From CAYUXU01 sp964489695 (GTDB lineage Bacteria > Bacillota_I > Bacilli_A > Erysipelotrichales > Erysipelotrichaceae): DNA of 48,149 nucleotides. Made by a program: the position numbers and the translations under genes. The stretch is from the NCBI GenBank assembly GCA_964489695.1, contig CAZAZP010000006.1:1-48149 (forward strand). Reading direction: 5' to 3'. Below the pieces are notes generated by a model that was not told the DNA's origin, did no database searches, and saw nothing but the letters and a program-made list of their open reading frames with translations. Positions 1-8,134 of the stretch are shown piece after piece (the stretch's first letter is position 1; every line of letters starts with the position of its first letter).

Positions 1-581
1 ATCGTTTGGACCCCTTGCCGTAAAATATTATCCGCTTCTTTAAAAGCTTCTAACATCGGAATATTACCAATCACATCTAATAACTGATTATTCGATACAA
101 TAATTAAGGAATCAACAAAAGCGGATAATTCAATTAAACCCGCTTGCGCTTGTTCAACCCGTTTTTTACCCTCAAAGGTAAAAGGCTTCGTCACGATACC
201 GACAACTAGTGAACCGTTTTCTTTCGCGATCCGCGCAAAAAATGGGGCCGCCCCGGTGCCAGTACCGCCACCTAAACCAGCCGCGATAAAGACCATGTCG
301 GTATCGGCTAAGACCCGACGGATCTCATCTTCACTTTCTTCGGCGGCTTTGCGTCCGATGGCTGGATTCGCACCTGCTCCAAGACCCTTCGTGGTATTGG
401 CTCCAATAATAACGCGATTAGCGGCACTAGAATTATTTAATACTTGTTGGTCAGTATTGACGACGTAAAATTCAACCCCTTGAACTTCAGCTTGGACCAT
501 CCGATTCACCGCATTACAGCCAGCTCCTCCGATGCCAAAGACTTTAATTTTTGCGACTTGATCATACCCTAGTTGTGGCAT
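1..581 (-). CDS. ftsZ: FtsZ, cell division GTPase (3' end cut by window edge)
   Basis: FtsZ is the tubulin-like GTPase that polymerises into the Z ring. The visible 193 N-terminal residues start MPQLGYDQ and contain the nucleotide-binding start GIGGAGCNAVNRM, the NTD(Q) segment and the tubulin signature GGGTGTGAAP, so the identity is certain. The ATG at 581 has a strong AGGAGG upstream that overlaps the end of ftsA, so the two genes are translated from one message with an 8-nt gap. The C-terminal half, including the T7 loop and the tail that binds FtsA, lies outside the window. The pair sits behind mntR rather than inside a murein-synthesis (dcw) cluster. Confidence 0.98.
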   Translation of the reverse strand, partial: MPQLGYDQVAKIKVFGIGGAGCNAVNRMVQAEVQGVEFYVVNTDQQVLNNSSAANRVIIGANTTKGLGAGANPAIGRKAAEESEDEIRRVLADTDMVFIAAGLGGGTGTGAAPFFARIAKENGSLVVGIVTKPFTFEGKKRVEQAQAGLIELSAFVDSLIIVSNNQLLDVIGNIPMLEAFKEADNILRQGVQT

Positions 582-589
582 ATTTCCTC

Positions 590-1849
590 CTATTTAAATC
601 CTTTATTAAAAAAATCTTTTAAACGACTAGAAAAAGAATCAGTTAATTCAGTTTTATCCGTCGGTTGTAATTTAACCGCTTTAGTATATTCAATTACATC
701 CACACTAATTGATTTCTCCCGACTTGTCAAAAGATTGTCTTTATAAAAATAAAACATCCCTAAAACAGCAAGCAAGCTAGCATCACGCGCCCCTAAGGTC
801 GTTGGTATATAAGCTTGAGTAGTAATATTTAACTTATTACTGACGACTAGCGCTAGTTCACTAAACTCGGCGCCTTCACCACCTAAAAAGCCAACCACCC
901 CTTCGAGTTTAATAATTTCTTGACAGACCTCACTTAAATCATGCCAGTACTTTTCCCAATAAGGCATTAAAGCTTGATAAAGTTCTTTGGCGGTTAAACT
1001 TTTAGTTTGTTCTTCTTGATTCCATAAATAGATTACTTCTGCCCCAGGGCATGGTTGATTAAAGTTTAACTGATGCTTAGCTAATTTCAATAAAACTTCT
1101 TCTGATAACTGGAATTGATGCACGGCGGTTTCCACGATCTGTTTTAAGCCTTGCGGGAACTTCTCTAATTGAACTAAACGACCATGTTGATAAAGCGATA
1201 ATAAGGTACGCTCTCTTTCGAGTTCAATCATTAATTGGAAATTAGCTTTTGATTGTTTAATTAACGTTAATTCATAAGCTAAAGCTGCACTAGCTAAACC
1301 AATATCGATTACTTTTAAACCTGCCCCTTCGACCATACTAACTTGTTGGTAAATCTCTTCCTTTGGCGCAGTTAATAAATCTATATCTAACGTAACTTGA
1401 TTGAATTTTTGGTTGGGAGGTAATTTCTTATAAAAAATCCCATCAGCTAAAAACCGATAAATCTCACCGTTAACAATCAGCCAATTATCTTCAATTGGTG
1501 TTTTGAGCACTTTTTGATAAGCCGCTTGAATCAGCTCATTAGTAATTAACGCACCGTCTGGATTATCAATCAATTTAATTTTCCGGGGGATTAAGCGCAG
1601 CTTAGTAGCGGTAATTGCTAATAAAACTGCCTTCACCTCAAAGCCCATGATAGCCTTAGTTTTGGCTAAAAGATGTTTGATAGTTTGGCTAACGGTCGAT
1701 TCACTACTAATTTGGCCATTTTTAGTTGCGAGATGTTTTTGGCGTTCAACATGTAAAACATTCAATTTACCGTTATGAAACTCAGCTAAAATAAACCGAA
1801 CTTCAGCTTCAGTAATCTGAATCGTTGCTAAGACATCATAAGTAAGCAC
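590..1849 (-). CDS. ftsA: FtsA-like actin-fold cell division protein, divergent
   Basis: FtsA tethers FtsZ to the membrane. The call rests on position directly before ftsZ, on the length (419 aa), on an actin-fold-like layout and on a C-terminal amphipathic helix ending SRLKDFFNKGFK, which resembles the FtsA membrane-targeting tail. The nucleotide-site motifs are poorly kept. Where FtsA has a DxGxxT-type phosphate-2 loop this protein reads MIELERERTLLSLYQ. The adenosine-loop region reads GVVGFLGGEGAEFSEL, which still has the paired glycines. The start is GTG at 1849, placed by an AGGAGG six bases upstream; a nearby ATG is out of frame. It may bind ATP weakly or not at all. Family assignment is partly inferred from context. 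Confidence 0.8.
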   Translation of the reverse strand: MLTYDVLATIQITEAEVRFILAEFHNGKLNVLHVERQKHLATKNGQISSESTVSQTIKHLLAKTKAIMGFEVKAVLLAITATKLRLIPRKIKLIDNPDGALITNELIQAAYQKVLKTPIEDNWLIVNGEIYRFLADGIFYKKLPPNQKFNQVTLDIDLLTAPKEEIYQQVSMVEGAGLKVIDIGLASAALAYELTLIKQSKANFQLMIELERERTLLSLYQHGRLVQLEKFPQGLKQIVETAVHQFQLSEEVLLKLAKHQLNFNQPCPGAEVIYLWNQEEQTKSLTAKELYQALMPYWEKYWHDLSEVCQEIIKLEGVVGFLGGEGAEFSELALVVSNKLNITTQAYIPTTLGARDASLLAVLGMFYFYKDNLLTSREKSISVDVIEYTKAVKLQPTDKTELTDSFSSRLKDFFNKGFK

Positions 1850-1882
1850 AACATCCCTCCTTTAGCCAATCTATTATTTTTA

Positions 1883-1888
1883 ATTATA
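1883..1888 (-). promoter_or_regulatory. Possible -10 box for ftsA-ftsZ
   Basis: A perfect TATAAT lies 34 bases before the ftsA GTG, downstream of the mntR terminator. No convincing -35 sits at 16-18 bp; the nearest TTGTGA is too close. The terminator upstream implies that ftsA-ftsZ needs its own promoter, and this is the best candidate. Confidence 0.4.
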
Positions 1889-1969
1889 TAATAATTCTCA
1901 CAAAAAATACAGTCAGACAGATTGGATAAATAAATTGTTTCTGGAAGGCTTTTAAGCGCTAAATAAATA

Positions 1970-1994
1970 AAAAACTTGCATCGAGCAAGTTTTT
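1970..1994 (-). terminator. Rho-independent terminator after mntR
   Basis: A perfect 10-bp stem (AAAAACTTGC/GCAAGTTTTT) with a 5-nt loop is flanked by A and T runs, so it can act in both directions. It ends the ecfA1-to-mntR transcript before ftsA begins. Confidence 0.85.
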
Positions 1995-2062
1995 TATGAG
2001 GAAATAATACAAAGGAGTTTAAATGAAAAAATTTGACTTTATCTAACCTAGCTATAATATAA

Positions 2063-2458
2063 TCATGAATTGTGTAAACTATGTGAAATCCAACAAGAAT
2101 TTTTTAATCTTTTTTGCATTGCGGAAAAAGTATCTTCACTAATGATATGTTCAATCCGACAAGCCTCAAGTTCTGCCAATTCCGCTTTAATCCCTAAACA
2201 ATTCATTAAAAATTGTTTAATCGTTTGGTGCTTTAAAACTAAAGTTTCAGCTTGCACTAAACCACTGGGCGTTAATTTTATTTCCGCTTGCGCATTGATA
2301 ATTAGTAATCCGCGTTCTTCTAGTAAATGGACCGCTCGCGAAACACTTGGTTTACTAAAGCCCAAGGCGCGCGCAATATCAATCGCTCGGACTAGTCCCG
2401 CTTGTTGTAATAAAAATATTGTCTTTAAATAATTCTCTTGTGATTCTGCAATTTTCAT
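2063..2458 (-). CDS. mntR: DtxR/MntR-family metal-dependent repressor
   Basis: A metal-sensing transcription factor of 131 aa, the short MntR-like form without an SH3 domain. The N-terminal winged helix is clear (SQENYLKTIF, then FSKPSVSRAVHLLEERGLL). The metal-site region has a histidine in LKHQTIKQFL and the cluster EACRIEHIISEDTF, matching the E-x-C/x-x-E-H pattern of the family. The C-terminus is unusual (NSCWISHSLHNS) and may have been altered by a local rearrangement. It is the last gene of the ECF-truA operon, 15 nt after truA, and precedes a strong terminator. Whether it senses Mn or Fe cannot be told from sequence. It may control the ECF transporter genes in its own operon, but that is inference. 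Confidence 0.85.
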   Translation of the reverse strand: MKIAESQENYLKTIFLLQQAGLVRAIDIARALGFSKPSVSRAVHLLEERGLLIINAQAEIKLTPSGLVQAETLVLKHQTIKQFLMNCLGIKAELAELEACRIEHIISEDTFSAMQKRLKNSCWISHSLHNS

Positions 2459-2473
2459 GTACTCACCTACATT

Positions 2474-3208
2474 TCAATAAGTAACTTCCCGCAAGTATAA
2501 ACCACTGGCTGGCGCTTTATACCGACAGACACCTTTCTCTTTAGCTGCTAACATCGCTTCAACTTCTGTGATTGTTAGTTTACCTAAACCAACTTGTATC
2601 ACGGTCCCAATTAACATCCGGATCATATAGCGTAAAAAGCTATCACCGGTAATAGTAAAAATGAGTAGCTCAGCTACTTGTCTGACACTAAATTCACTAA
2701 TGGTCCGAACTTGTTGCTTTCTTTCTTTTAAAGTAGTGGTATTAAAAGAGGTAAAATCATGGGTTCCAACAAAGCATTGTAATACTTCTTTAATTAATAA
2801 TAAATCTAACGGGCGATTTAATTGGTAAGTATATTTTCTTTCAAATAAGTTGTAAGCCCCAACATTGACTTTATATTCATAAGTTTTACTTTTAGCCCCA
2901 TAACGAGCATGAAATTCATTGTTGACTAAAATAACTGCCTGAATCCGAATATCTAAAGGTAATAAACTATTTAAGCCAGCTTTTAAACGTAATGGTGAAA
3001 TATTTAAGTCAGCATCATAATGAAAGACTTGGCCATAAGCATGGACACCCGTATCAGTCCGACCACTACTAACAATTTTAATCGGCTGATGGTATAAGGT
3101 CGTTAAAGCCTTTTCAATCACTACTTGAATACTATTGCGGTGGGGTTGCGCTTGCCAACCACGATAGTTAAAGCCATCGTAAGCCACAATTACTTGATAA
3201 CGATTCAT
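2474..3208 (-). CDS. truA: tRNA pseudouridine(38-40) synthase TruA
   Basis: TruA converts uridines 38-40 in the tRNA anticodon stem to pseudouridine. The 244-aa protein has the usual length and order: YDGFNYRGWQAQP near the start, the catalytic-aspartate motif SSGRTDTGVHAYGQV around residues 47-61, then GTHDFTSF and the late FLRYMIRMLIGT helix. Its ATG overlaps the ecfT stop by four bases (ATGA), so translation is coupled. The gene order ecfA1-ecfA2-ecfT-truA is common in Bacillota and supports the call. Confidence 0.97.
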   Translation of the reverse strand: MNRYQVIVAYDGFNYRGWQAQPHRNSIQVVIEKALTTLYHQPIKIVSSGRTDTGVHAYGQVFHYDADLNISPLRLKAGLNSLLPLDIRIQAVILVNNEFHARYGAKSKTYEYKVNVGAYNLFERKYTYQLNRPLDLLLIKEVLQCFVGTHDFTSFNTTTLKERKQQVRTISEFSVRQVAELLIFTITGDSFLRYMIRMLIGTVIQVGLGKLTITEVEAMLAAKEKGVCRYKAPASGLYLREVTY

Positions 3209-4002
3209 AATAAAACTAGTGCAAATTGAGCGATTAATACTAAAAAAGCTAAGCTACTCATCAGCCAGTCACCACCGTTGGGGTGAAACTGGCGATAACG
3301 GGTCCGCTTCGCTTCGACCACGTAACCCCGAGCTTCCATCGCATTAGCTAAATCTTCAGCTCGTTTAAAACTCGCCACAAATAAAGGAATAATCAACGAT
3401 AAAATCCCTTTAATCTTTTCTTTTAGTTTACCTTGATCAAAATCAACCCCGCGAGAAGCTTGAGCCTTCATAATTCGTAAAGCTTCTTCGATTAAAGTCG
3501 GAATAAAACGCAACGCAATCGAGATAATCATCGCAATCTCATGAGCTGGTACTTTTATAACTTGTAAGGGTGCTAATAAATCTTCAATCGCATGAGTTAA
3601 ATCCAAGGGTTTCGTTGAAGCAGTCAAAATTGTTGTAATCATTAACATTAAAAGTAAGCGGACCACGATATATAACGTTTGGGTTAAGGCGTTTAAATGT
3701 AATTGATATTTCCCTAAGGTTAATAACACTGGCCCTTCTTGAATTAGCATCGCATTTAAAACCAAGATAAAAGCCATCATAAACAACATTGGCCGAAAAG
3801 CTTTCCAAATAAAGTTAAGGGGCAAGCGTGATAAAAGATAAGCGAAAACTACCGCTAGCGCAATTACGCCATAACCTAAAAAACCCGCTGGTAAAAAAAT
3901 CGCAACTAAGATTAACAACATACTAATCATCTTAAAGCGGGGATCACGCCGATGAAGTAGAGAGTTTAGTGGTAAGTAACGACCAATAATAATGTTATTC
4001 AT
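3205..4002 (-). CDS. ecfT: ECF transporter transmembrane component EcfT
   Basis: EcfT is the membrane scaffold that links vitamin- or metal-binding S components to the two ATPases. The protein has several hydrophobic helices and two cytoplasmic coupling motifs with Ala-Arg-Gly cores: MKAQASRGVD and NAMEARGYV. I chose the ATG at 4002 because GAGGTG lies just before it; a longer reading from 4020 would add MLTRCA without a ribosome site. The start overlaps the ecfA2 stop by eight bases. No S component is encoded nearby, so this is a shared (group II) core serving S proteins from elsewhere. Confidence 0.95.
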   Translation of the reverse strand: MNNIIIGRYLPLNSLLHRRDPRFKMISMLLILVAIFLPAGFLGYGVIALAVVFAYLLSRLPLNFIWKAFRPMLFMMAFILVLNAMLIQEGPVLLTLGKYQLHLNALTQTLYIVVRLLLMLMITTILTASTKPLDLTHAIEDLLAPLQVIKVPAHEIAMIISIALRFIPTLIEEALRIMKAQASRGVDFDQGKLKEKIKGILSLIIPLFVASFKRAEDLANAMEARGYVVEAKRTRYRQFHPNGGDWLMSSLAFLVLIAQFALVLL

Positions 4003-4852
4003 GGCGCACCTCGTTAACAATCGCCGCCACTAAATCAGCTTCGCTCACGACATCTTGATCAATCTTAAAGCCTTGAGCGAGGAGTTCTTCTTTGAGTAAG
4101 ACGACTTGTGGGGGTTTAATATCCAATTGTTTTAATAATGCTTGATTAGCAAAAAAGTCCTTAGTTAAAGCATGTAAGATAACTTTACCATCATCTAAAA
4201 CCACCACTTCATCACAATAATTTAGTACTTGTTCCATATCATGGGTAACCATAATAATCGTTTTATGTTCTTGTTGATTTAGTTCTTCAAATAAGCGCAT
4301 CATCTGTTTACTACCTTGCGGATCTAAACCAGCCGTTGGTTCATCTAAAACTAAGACCGCTGGGTCTAAAGCTAAAATGCCCGCAATCGCGACTCGTCTT
4401 TTTTGACCACCAGATAACGTTAAGGGTGAAACGCCATAAGTGGCGGGCTCAATTCCCACCTCTTTTAAGCAACGCTCACTAATGCTAATCGCTTCAGCTT
4501 CTGCTACTTCAAAATTCTTGGGTCCAAAGCTCACATCTTGTAAGACTGTTTCTTCAAATAATTGGTATTCGGGAAATTGGAAAACTAAACCAACTTGTTT
4601 GCGTAAACCTTTAATTTTCCGGGGTTTCTCATTGGGGGTAATTAAATAATCTAAGACTTGGACTTTTCCACTAGTTGGTAATAATAAAGCATTAAGATGT
4701 TGGACTAACGTGGTTTTACCACTGCCAGTCGCCCCAATAATACCAATAATCTTACCAATCGGTAAGGCTAAGTCAATTTGTTTTAAGGCTTCTTGTTGGT
4801 AGATGGTACCTTCGCCATAGTGATGGCTTACTTTTTCAAACGCAATTGACAT
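3995..4852 (-). CDS. ecfA2: ECF transporter ATPase EcfA2
   Basis: The second ATPase of the ECF module, 285 aa. It has Walker A GATGSGKTT, the Q-loop segment VFQFPEYQLFEETV typical of EcfA2, signature LTLSGGQKRR, Walker B VLVLDEPTAGLD and switch histidine MVTHD. The start ATG at 4852 lies inside the end of ecfA1 (25-nt overlap). The subunit assignment follows from the Q-loop sequence and the position between ecfA1 and ecfT. Confidence 0.96.
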   Translation of the reverse strand: MSIAFEKVSHHYGEGTIYQQEALKQIDLALPIGKIIGIIGATGSGKTTLVQHLNALLLPTSGKVQVLDYLITPNEKPRKIKGLRKQVGLVFQFPEYQLFEETVLQDVSFGPKNFEVAEAEAISISERCLKEVGIEPATYGVSPLTLSGGQKRRVAIAGILALDPAVLVLDEPTAGLDPQGSKQMMRLFEELNQQEHKTIIMVTHDMEQVLNYCDEVVVLDDGKVILHALTKDFFANQALLKQLDIKPPQVVLLKEELLAQGFKIDQDVVSEADLVAAIVNEVRHE

Positions 4853-5655
4853 AAATCCGCCACCAAACTTTCCATTTTAATATGATTACTAATCACAACC
4901 CCTTGTGCTTGTAATTGCTTCGTAATCTTATAAGCAAACGGCACATCCAATTGTAAACTAAGTAATTGTTGTTCTTTGATTAGGACTTCAGCTGGTTCAC
5001 CCATGGAAATAATCCGGCCCTCATTTAACACAATGACATAATCACTTAAAGCGGCTTCTTCAATATCATGGGTAATTGAAATAATCGTTAAATGTTTTTC
5101 TTGATGAATCTTTTGGATTAATTCACTGATCTCTTTTTTACCACGAGGATCTAACATGCTCGTCGCTTCATCAAAAATTAAAATATCTGGTGCCATGGCT
5201 AAAACCCCCGCAATCGCGACTCGTTGCTTTTGACCTCCGGATAATTTACTTGGTTCCCGATCTAGATAATCTTTCATCCCAGTTTCAGCGGCGAAGGTTT
5301 CAATAATAGCATCCATCTCAGTTGGCAAAACACATTTATTTTCTAAGCCAAACGCAATATCATCGGCGACCGTCGAACCAATAAACTGATTATCGGGATT
5401 TTGAAAGACAATCCCAATCTTAGTTCTAATTTCACTTAAATTTTGATCATTAAGTGCTAGTCCAGCAATCTCGATCGAACCACTTTTCTGGGGTAAAAGA
5501 CCGACTAAAAGTTTAGCTATCGTACTTTTACCACTGCCGTTTTCACCGATAATCGTCGTATAGCTGCCTTTTTTAATCCCAAAGGAAAGATCACGAATTA
5601 CTTCGTGTTTGCCATCGTAACTAAAATTTAGATCTTTTACTTCAATATAGTTCAT
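4828..5655 (-). CDS. ecfA1: ECF transporter ATPase EcfA1
   Basis: First ATPase of the ECF module, 275 aa. It shows Walker A GENGSGKST, Q-loop VFQNPDNQFIGSTV (the EcfA1 form), signature KLSGGQKQR, Walker B ILIFDEATSMLD and ISITHD. It pairs with EcfA2 to power uptake by S components. It is the first gene of its operon and has a good promoter 23-51 bases upstream of the ATG, with a GGAGC-type ribosome site. Confidence 0.96.
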   Translation of the reverse strand: MNYIEVKDLNFSYDGKHEVIRDLSFGIKKGSYTTIIGENGSGKSTIAKLLVGLLPQKSGSIEIAGLALNDQNLSEIRTKIGIVFQNPDNQFIGSTVADDIAFGLENKCVLPTEMDAIIETFAAETGMKDYLDREPSKLSGGQKQRVAIAGVLAMAPDILIFDEATSMLDPRGKKEISELIQKIHQEKHLTIISITHDIEEAALSDYVIVLNEGRIISMGEPAEVLIKEQQLLSLQLDVPFAYKITKQLQAQGVVISNHIKMESLVADLCQLRLKK

Positions 5656-5677
5656 CGTTGCTCCTAATAACTTTCAC

Positions 5678-5706
5678 ATTATACTAAACCACACTAAAAA
5701 ACTCAA
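5678..5706 (-). promoter_or_regulatory. Promoter of the ecfA1-ecfA2-ecfT-truA-mntR operon
   Basis: TTGAGT (5701-5706) and TATAAT (5678-5683) are spaced by 17 bp on the minus strand, close to sigma-A consensus. The -35 box is part of the U-tract side of the upstream terminator, so termination and initiation signals share bases. Confidence 0.75.
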
Positions 5707-5732
5707 TCAATGACCAGCTGAGTAATTGATTG
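5696..5732 (-). terminator. Terminator of the cdaA-to-5744 operon
   Basis: Arms CAATCAAT (minus strand, 5732-5725) and ATTGATTG (5711-5704) are followed by AGTTTTTT. A competing pairing ACTCA/TGAGT uses some of the same bases. It follows the stop of the hypothetical gene by 12 bases. Confidence 0.7.
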
Positions 5733-5743
5733 GTCAAGTTTGC

Positions 5744-6292
5744 CTAGTTATGACTAGTAGTTACTTTTAAACCTTTATCAATCGCAAAGTCTTGTTTTAA
5801 GCGGTTTAATAACTGCGTTAAATCTGCTTGAATTAAAGTCAAATCTGGTAGATAACTTTTTTCTAAGCTTAAAGTACCAGCTTGTTCCGTGATTTTATAA
5901 TCTAAGGCTTTAAAATCAGCTTGAAAGCTAGCCGCTAAACTTTGGTCGAAATAAATCACTTGCTGGCTTAAAGTAAGCTCTTGGTGTGGAAAATCTTTTA
6001 GTGCTTGGTTGATGATGGTTAAGTAATCCGCTAGGCCTGAATCATCAATTAAGTTTAATGGCTTAGTCCTAGCGGTTAGCTCGTCTGTTTCCTCATCAGT
6101 TGCGCTGGGTGTGGTTTCCTCACTTGTCTCAGCTCGCTCTTTATGATTTAAGGTCAAATCACCACTAATTGGTTGGGGCCGATCAGTATCTTGTTCCTTA
6201 CTTTCATAGTAATCATTATACTTCTTGAAAAAGTAAGCTGCCCCAGCAGCGGCGGCTCCTAAACCGAGCAACGAAGTAAATAACTTCTTCAT
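5744..6292 (-). CDS. Hypothetical membrane-anchored protein
   Basis: I do not recognise the family. The 182-aa protein begins with a short basic start and one hydrophobic Ala/Gly-rich segment (about residues 6-22). A charged linker rich in Glu, Asp and Thr follows (about 28-75), then a C-terminal region of about 100 residues with amphipathic helices. It is probably a single-pass protein anchored by its N-terminus; the first part looks like YtxH-type proteins but there is no real match. The ATG at 6292 has AAGGGG upstream. It lies 20 nt after ddl and closes the cell-wall operon just before a terminator, so a role at the envelope is likely but unproven. Confidence 0.7.
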   Translation of the reverse strand: MKKLFTSLLGLGAAAAGAAYFFKKYNDYYESKEQDTDRPQPISGDLTLNHKERAETSEETTPSATDEETDELTARTKPLNLIDDSGLADYLTIINQALKDFPHQELTLSQQVIYFDQSLAASFQADFKALDYKITEQAGTLSLEKSYLPDLTLIQADLTQLLNRLKQDFAIDKGLKVTTSHN

Positions 6293-6312
6293 AGGTATCC
6301 CCTTTCTTTACT

Positions 6313-7485
6313 TTATTTCTTGACGCCTTTACTACCATTACCAGCATAATTAGCTAGAATATTAGTATCATACGAGAAGGTTAATTGCGCTTTTTGGCGC
6401 TTACGATCAATCGCTTGCTCAATCAATTGTTCTAATAAGGCAGGATAATCAACTCCACTAGCTTGCCATAAATAAAAAGCTAATGAACCAGGAATGGTAT
6501 TAATCTCATTCACATACACCGCTTGGGTCGCACTATCGACTAAAAAATCAATCCGACTAACGCCACTAGCGCCTAAAGCCAAAAAAGTCGCTTTAGCCAA
6601 AGCTTGAATCTGGCTTGTCATCGTGGCACTTAATGGCGCTGGAATAATCCGCGTTGCGGAAGCCATGCCTTTACTTTTATCATTACTTTGGTATTTATCA
6701 AAATAAGTCAATAAAGTAGAAGTACCACCCACTTGTTCTAACACTGAAGCAGTTTGACTCCATAAGTCACCTAAGACTGAACAGTTTATTTCAATTAAGT
6801 TTTCAACTGCCTTTTCAATCACAATCTTCCAGTCAAATTCACTAGCCAACTTAATAGCTTCTTTTACCTCTGCTTCATCTTTAGCCACTGAGATGCCAAC
6901 CGAAGAACCTAAGCGAGCGGGTTTCACCACGACGGGATAACCTAAAGCTTCAATCTTAGCTAAGAAATTTGTTGGATCTAATTGATATTCATGAGTCAAA
7001 AACCACGTCCAAGGCACAATGGGTAAGTCATTGGCGGCTAAGATCTGTTTCATAAACACTTTATCTTGTCCGACGCCCGCTGCGATAACATCACAACCAC
7101 TATAAGGCAAATCTAACATTTCTAAAAATCCTTGGACCGTACCATCTTCGCCATTAGTCCCATGAATAATTGGTAACGCCACATCTAAGGGATAAGCAGG
7201 GTTTTTACCCCAAAGCTGCTCTTTTAAAAACCGATAATAAACTTGCCCATTTGATTTAAAGAAAATTACTTGCTGTTGCGGTTGGGTAATTTGGTTTAAA
7301 TCACGATAAGTTTCTAACTCTAAAAGATTATTACTCGAATAAATCTTGCGATCTTTGGCAATATAAAACGGCACAGTTTGATATTTTGTTGCATCAAATG
7401 CTTGCATCGCTTGAACCGCTGAGATGATACTAATTTCATGTTCAACCGATTCTCCCCCAAAAAATATCGCTACTTGTATTTTCAT
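6313..7485 (-). CDS. ddl: D-alanine--D-alanine ligase
   Basis: Ddl joins two D-alanines for the peptidoglycan stem. The 390-aa protein shows the N-terminal FFGGESVEHEISIISA, the ATP-grasp loop ARLGSSVGIS and the C-terminal INTIPGSLAFYLW. A tyrosine in the omega-loop region (FDKYQSND) agrees with D-Ala-D-Ala rather than D-Ala-D-Lac specificity, though this is only suggestive. I start it at ATG 7485, which has AAGGAG seven bases upstream; a longer reading from 7503 would add MIKEKK and overlap the previous gene without a ribosome site. It sits between a NUDIX hydrolase and a membrane-anchored hypothetical protein. Confidence 0.96.
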   Translation of the reverse strand: MKIQVAIFFGGESVEHEISIISAVQAMQAFDATKYQTVPFYIAKDRKIYSSNNLLELETYRDLNQITQPQQQVIFFKSNGQVYYRFLKEQLWGKNPAYPLDVALPIIHGTNGEDGTVQGFLEMLDLPYSGCDVIAAGVGQDKVFMKQILAANDLPIVPWTWFLTHEYQLDPTNFLAKIEALGYPVVVKPARLGSSVGISVAKDEAEVKEAIKLASEFDWKIVIEKAVENLIEINCSVLGDLWSQTASVLEQVGGTSTLLTYFDKYQSNDKSKGMASATRIIPAPLSATMTSQIQALAKATFLALGASGVSRIDFLVDSATQAVYVNEINTIPGSLAFYLWQASGVDYPALLEQLIEQAIDRKRQKAQLTFSYDTNILANYAGNGSKGVKK

Positions 7486-7495
7486 TTTTTTCTCC

Positions 7496-8092
7496 TTAAT
7501 CAAAATAAACAGGTAAGTCTTGCTCTAAAATTGTTAAAGCAGTAAGCAGTTCGGAAGTGGTATTTTTGCGTGATAATTCAGGTAATTGATTAAGCGGGAA
7601 AAAATCTACACCTAAAACCTCGTGATTCCCATTTGGTTTTCCCCCAATGATTTCAGCCGTTAAATAAAAACAATATTCCGATACTAATGTCGGATAATTC
7701 TTATATTTTTCCCGTTGAAACACCGCTAATAACCGACCTGGTTTGACCTGATAACCCGTTTCTTCTAAAACTTCTTTTTGGGCATTTAAGCTCAAGGATA
7801 AGAAAACTTCACACCATCCCCCGGGTACCGCCCAACCTAAATCATCTTTTTCTTGAACCATTAATAACCGATTGTCATACAAGATTAGACATCGAACAGA
7901 AGCGTTCGGGGTAGGATAAACCTCACGTTCAAAAATATTTTGAGTTAAAGCTGGCTTAGTATAATTATTTAACATGGTTAAGCTGATCTTCTCTAATTCG
8001 CGATAGTTTTCTAAGGCATAATCGTCTTTTGAATAGCGTTGACCAATTTTGCTGATACTTAAGACCCGCATTAAATATTCATTCCATTCCAT
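7496..8092 (-). CDS. NUDIX hydrolase with N-terminal Nudix_N-type domain
   Basis: Hydrolyses a nucleoside diphosphate linked to another group; the exact substrate is unknown. The 198-aa protein has an N-terminal helical region (YSKDDYALENYRELEKIS) as in YjhB-like hydrolases, then the NUDIX box from VPGGWCEV to KEVLEETGY (about residues 103-126). The first conserved Glu of the G-x5-E element is replaced by Leu, while the catalytic EVLEE core is kept. This variant is usual in the GGWCDVG-type subfamily. The start at 8092 is set by GAGGTAA. It lies in the cell-wall operon but may be an unrelated housekeeping gene. Confidence 0.88.
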   Translation of the reverse strand: MEWNEYLMRVLSISKIGQRYSKDDYALENYRELEKISLTMLNNYTKPALTQNIFEREVYPTPNASVRCLILYDNRLLMVQEKDDLGWAVPGGWCEVFLSLSLNAQKEVLEETGYQVKPGRLLAVFQREKYKNYPTLVSEYCFYLTAEIIGGKPNGNHEVLGVDFFPLNQLPELSRKNTTSELLTALTILEQDLPVYFD

Positions 8093-8134
8093 AATTTACC
8101 TCTTTATTATCTTATCATAGAAACGAAGGACTGC

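Noticed and set aside
2070..2432. 120-residue plus-strand frame antisense to mntR
   Set aside because: Although promoter-like boxes lie before it, the protein has no recognisable features and mirrors the mntR gene.
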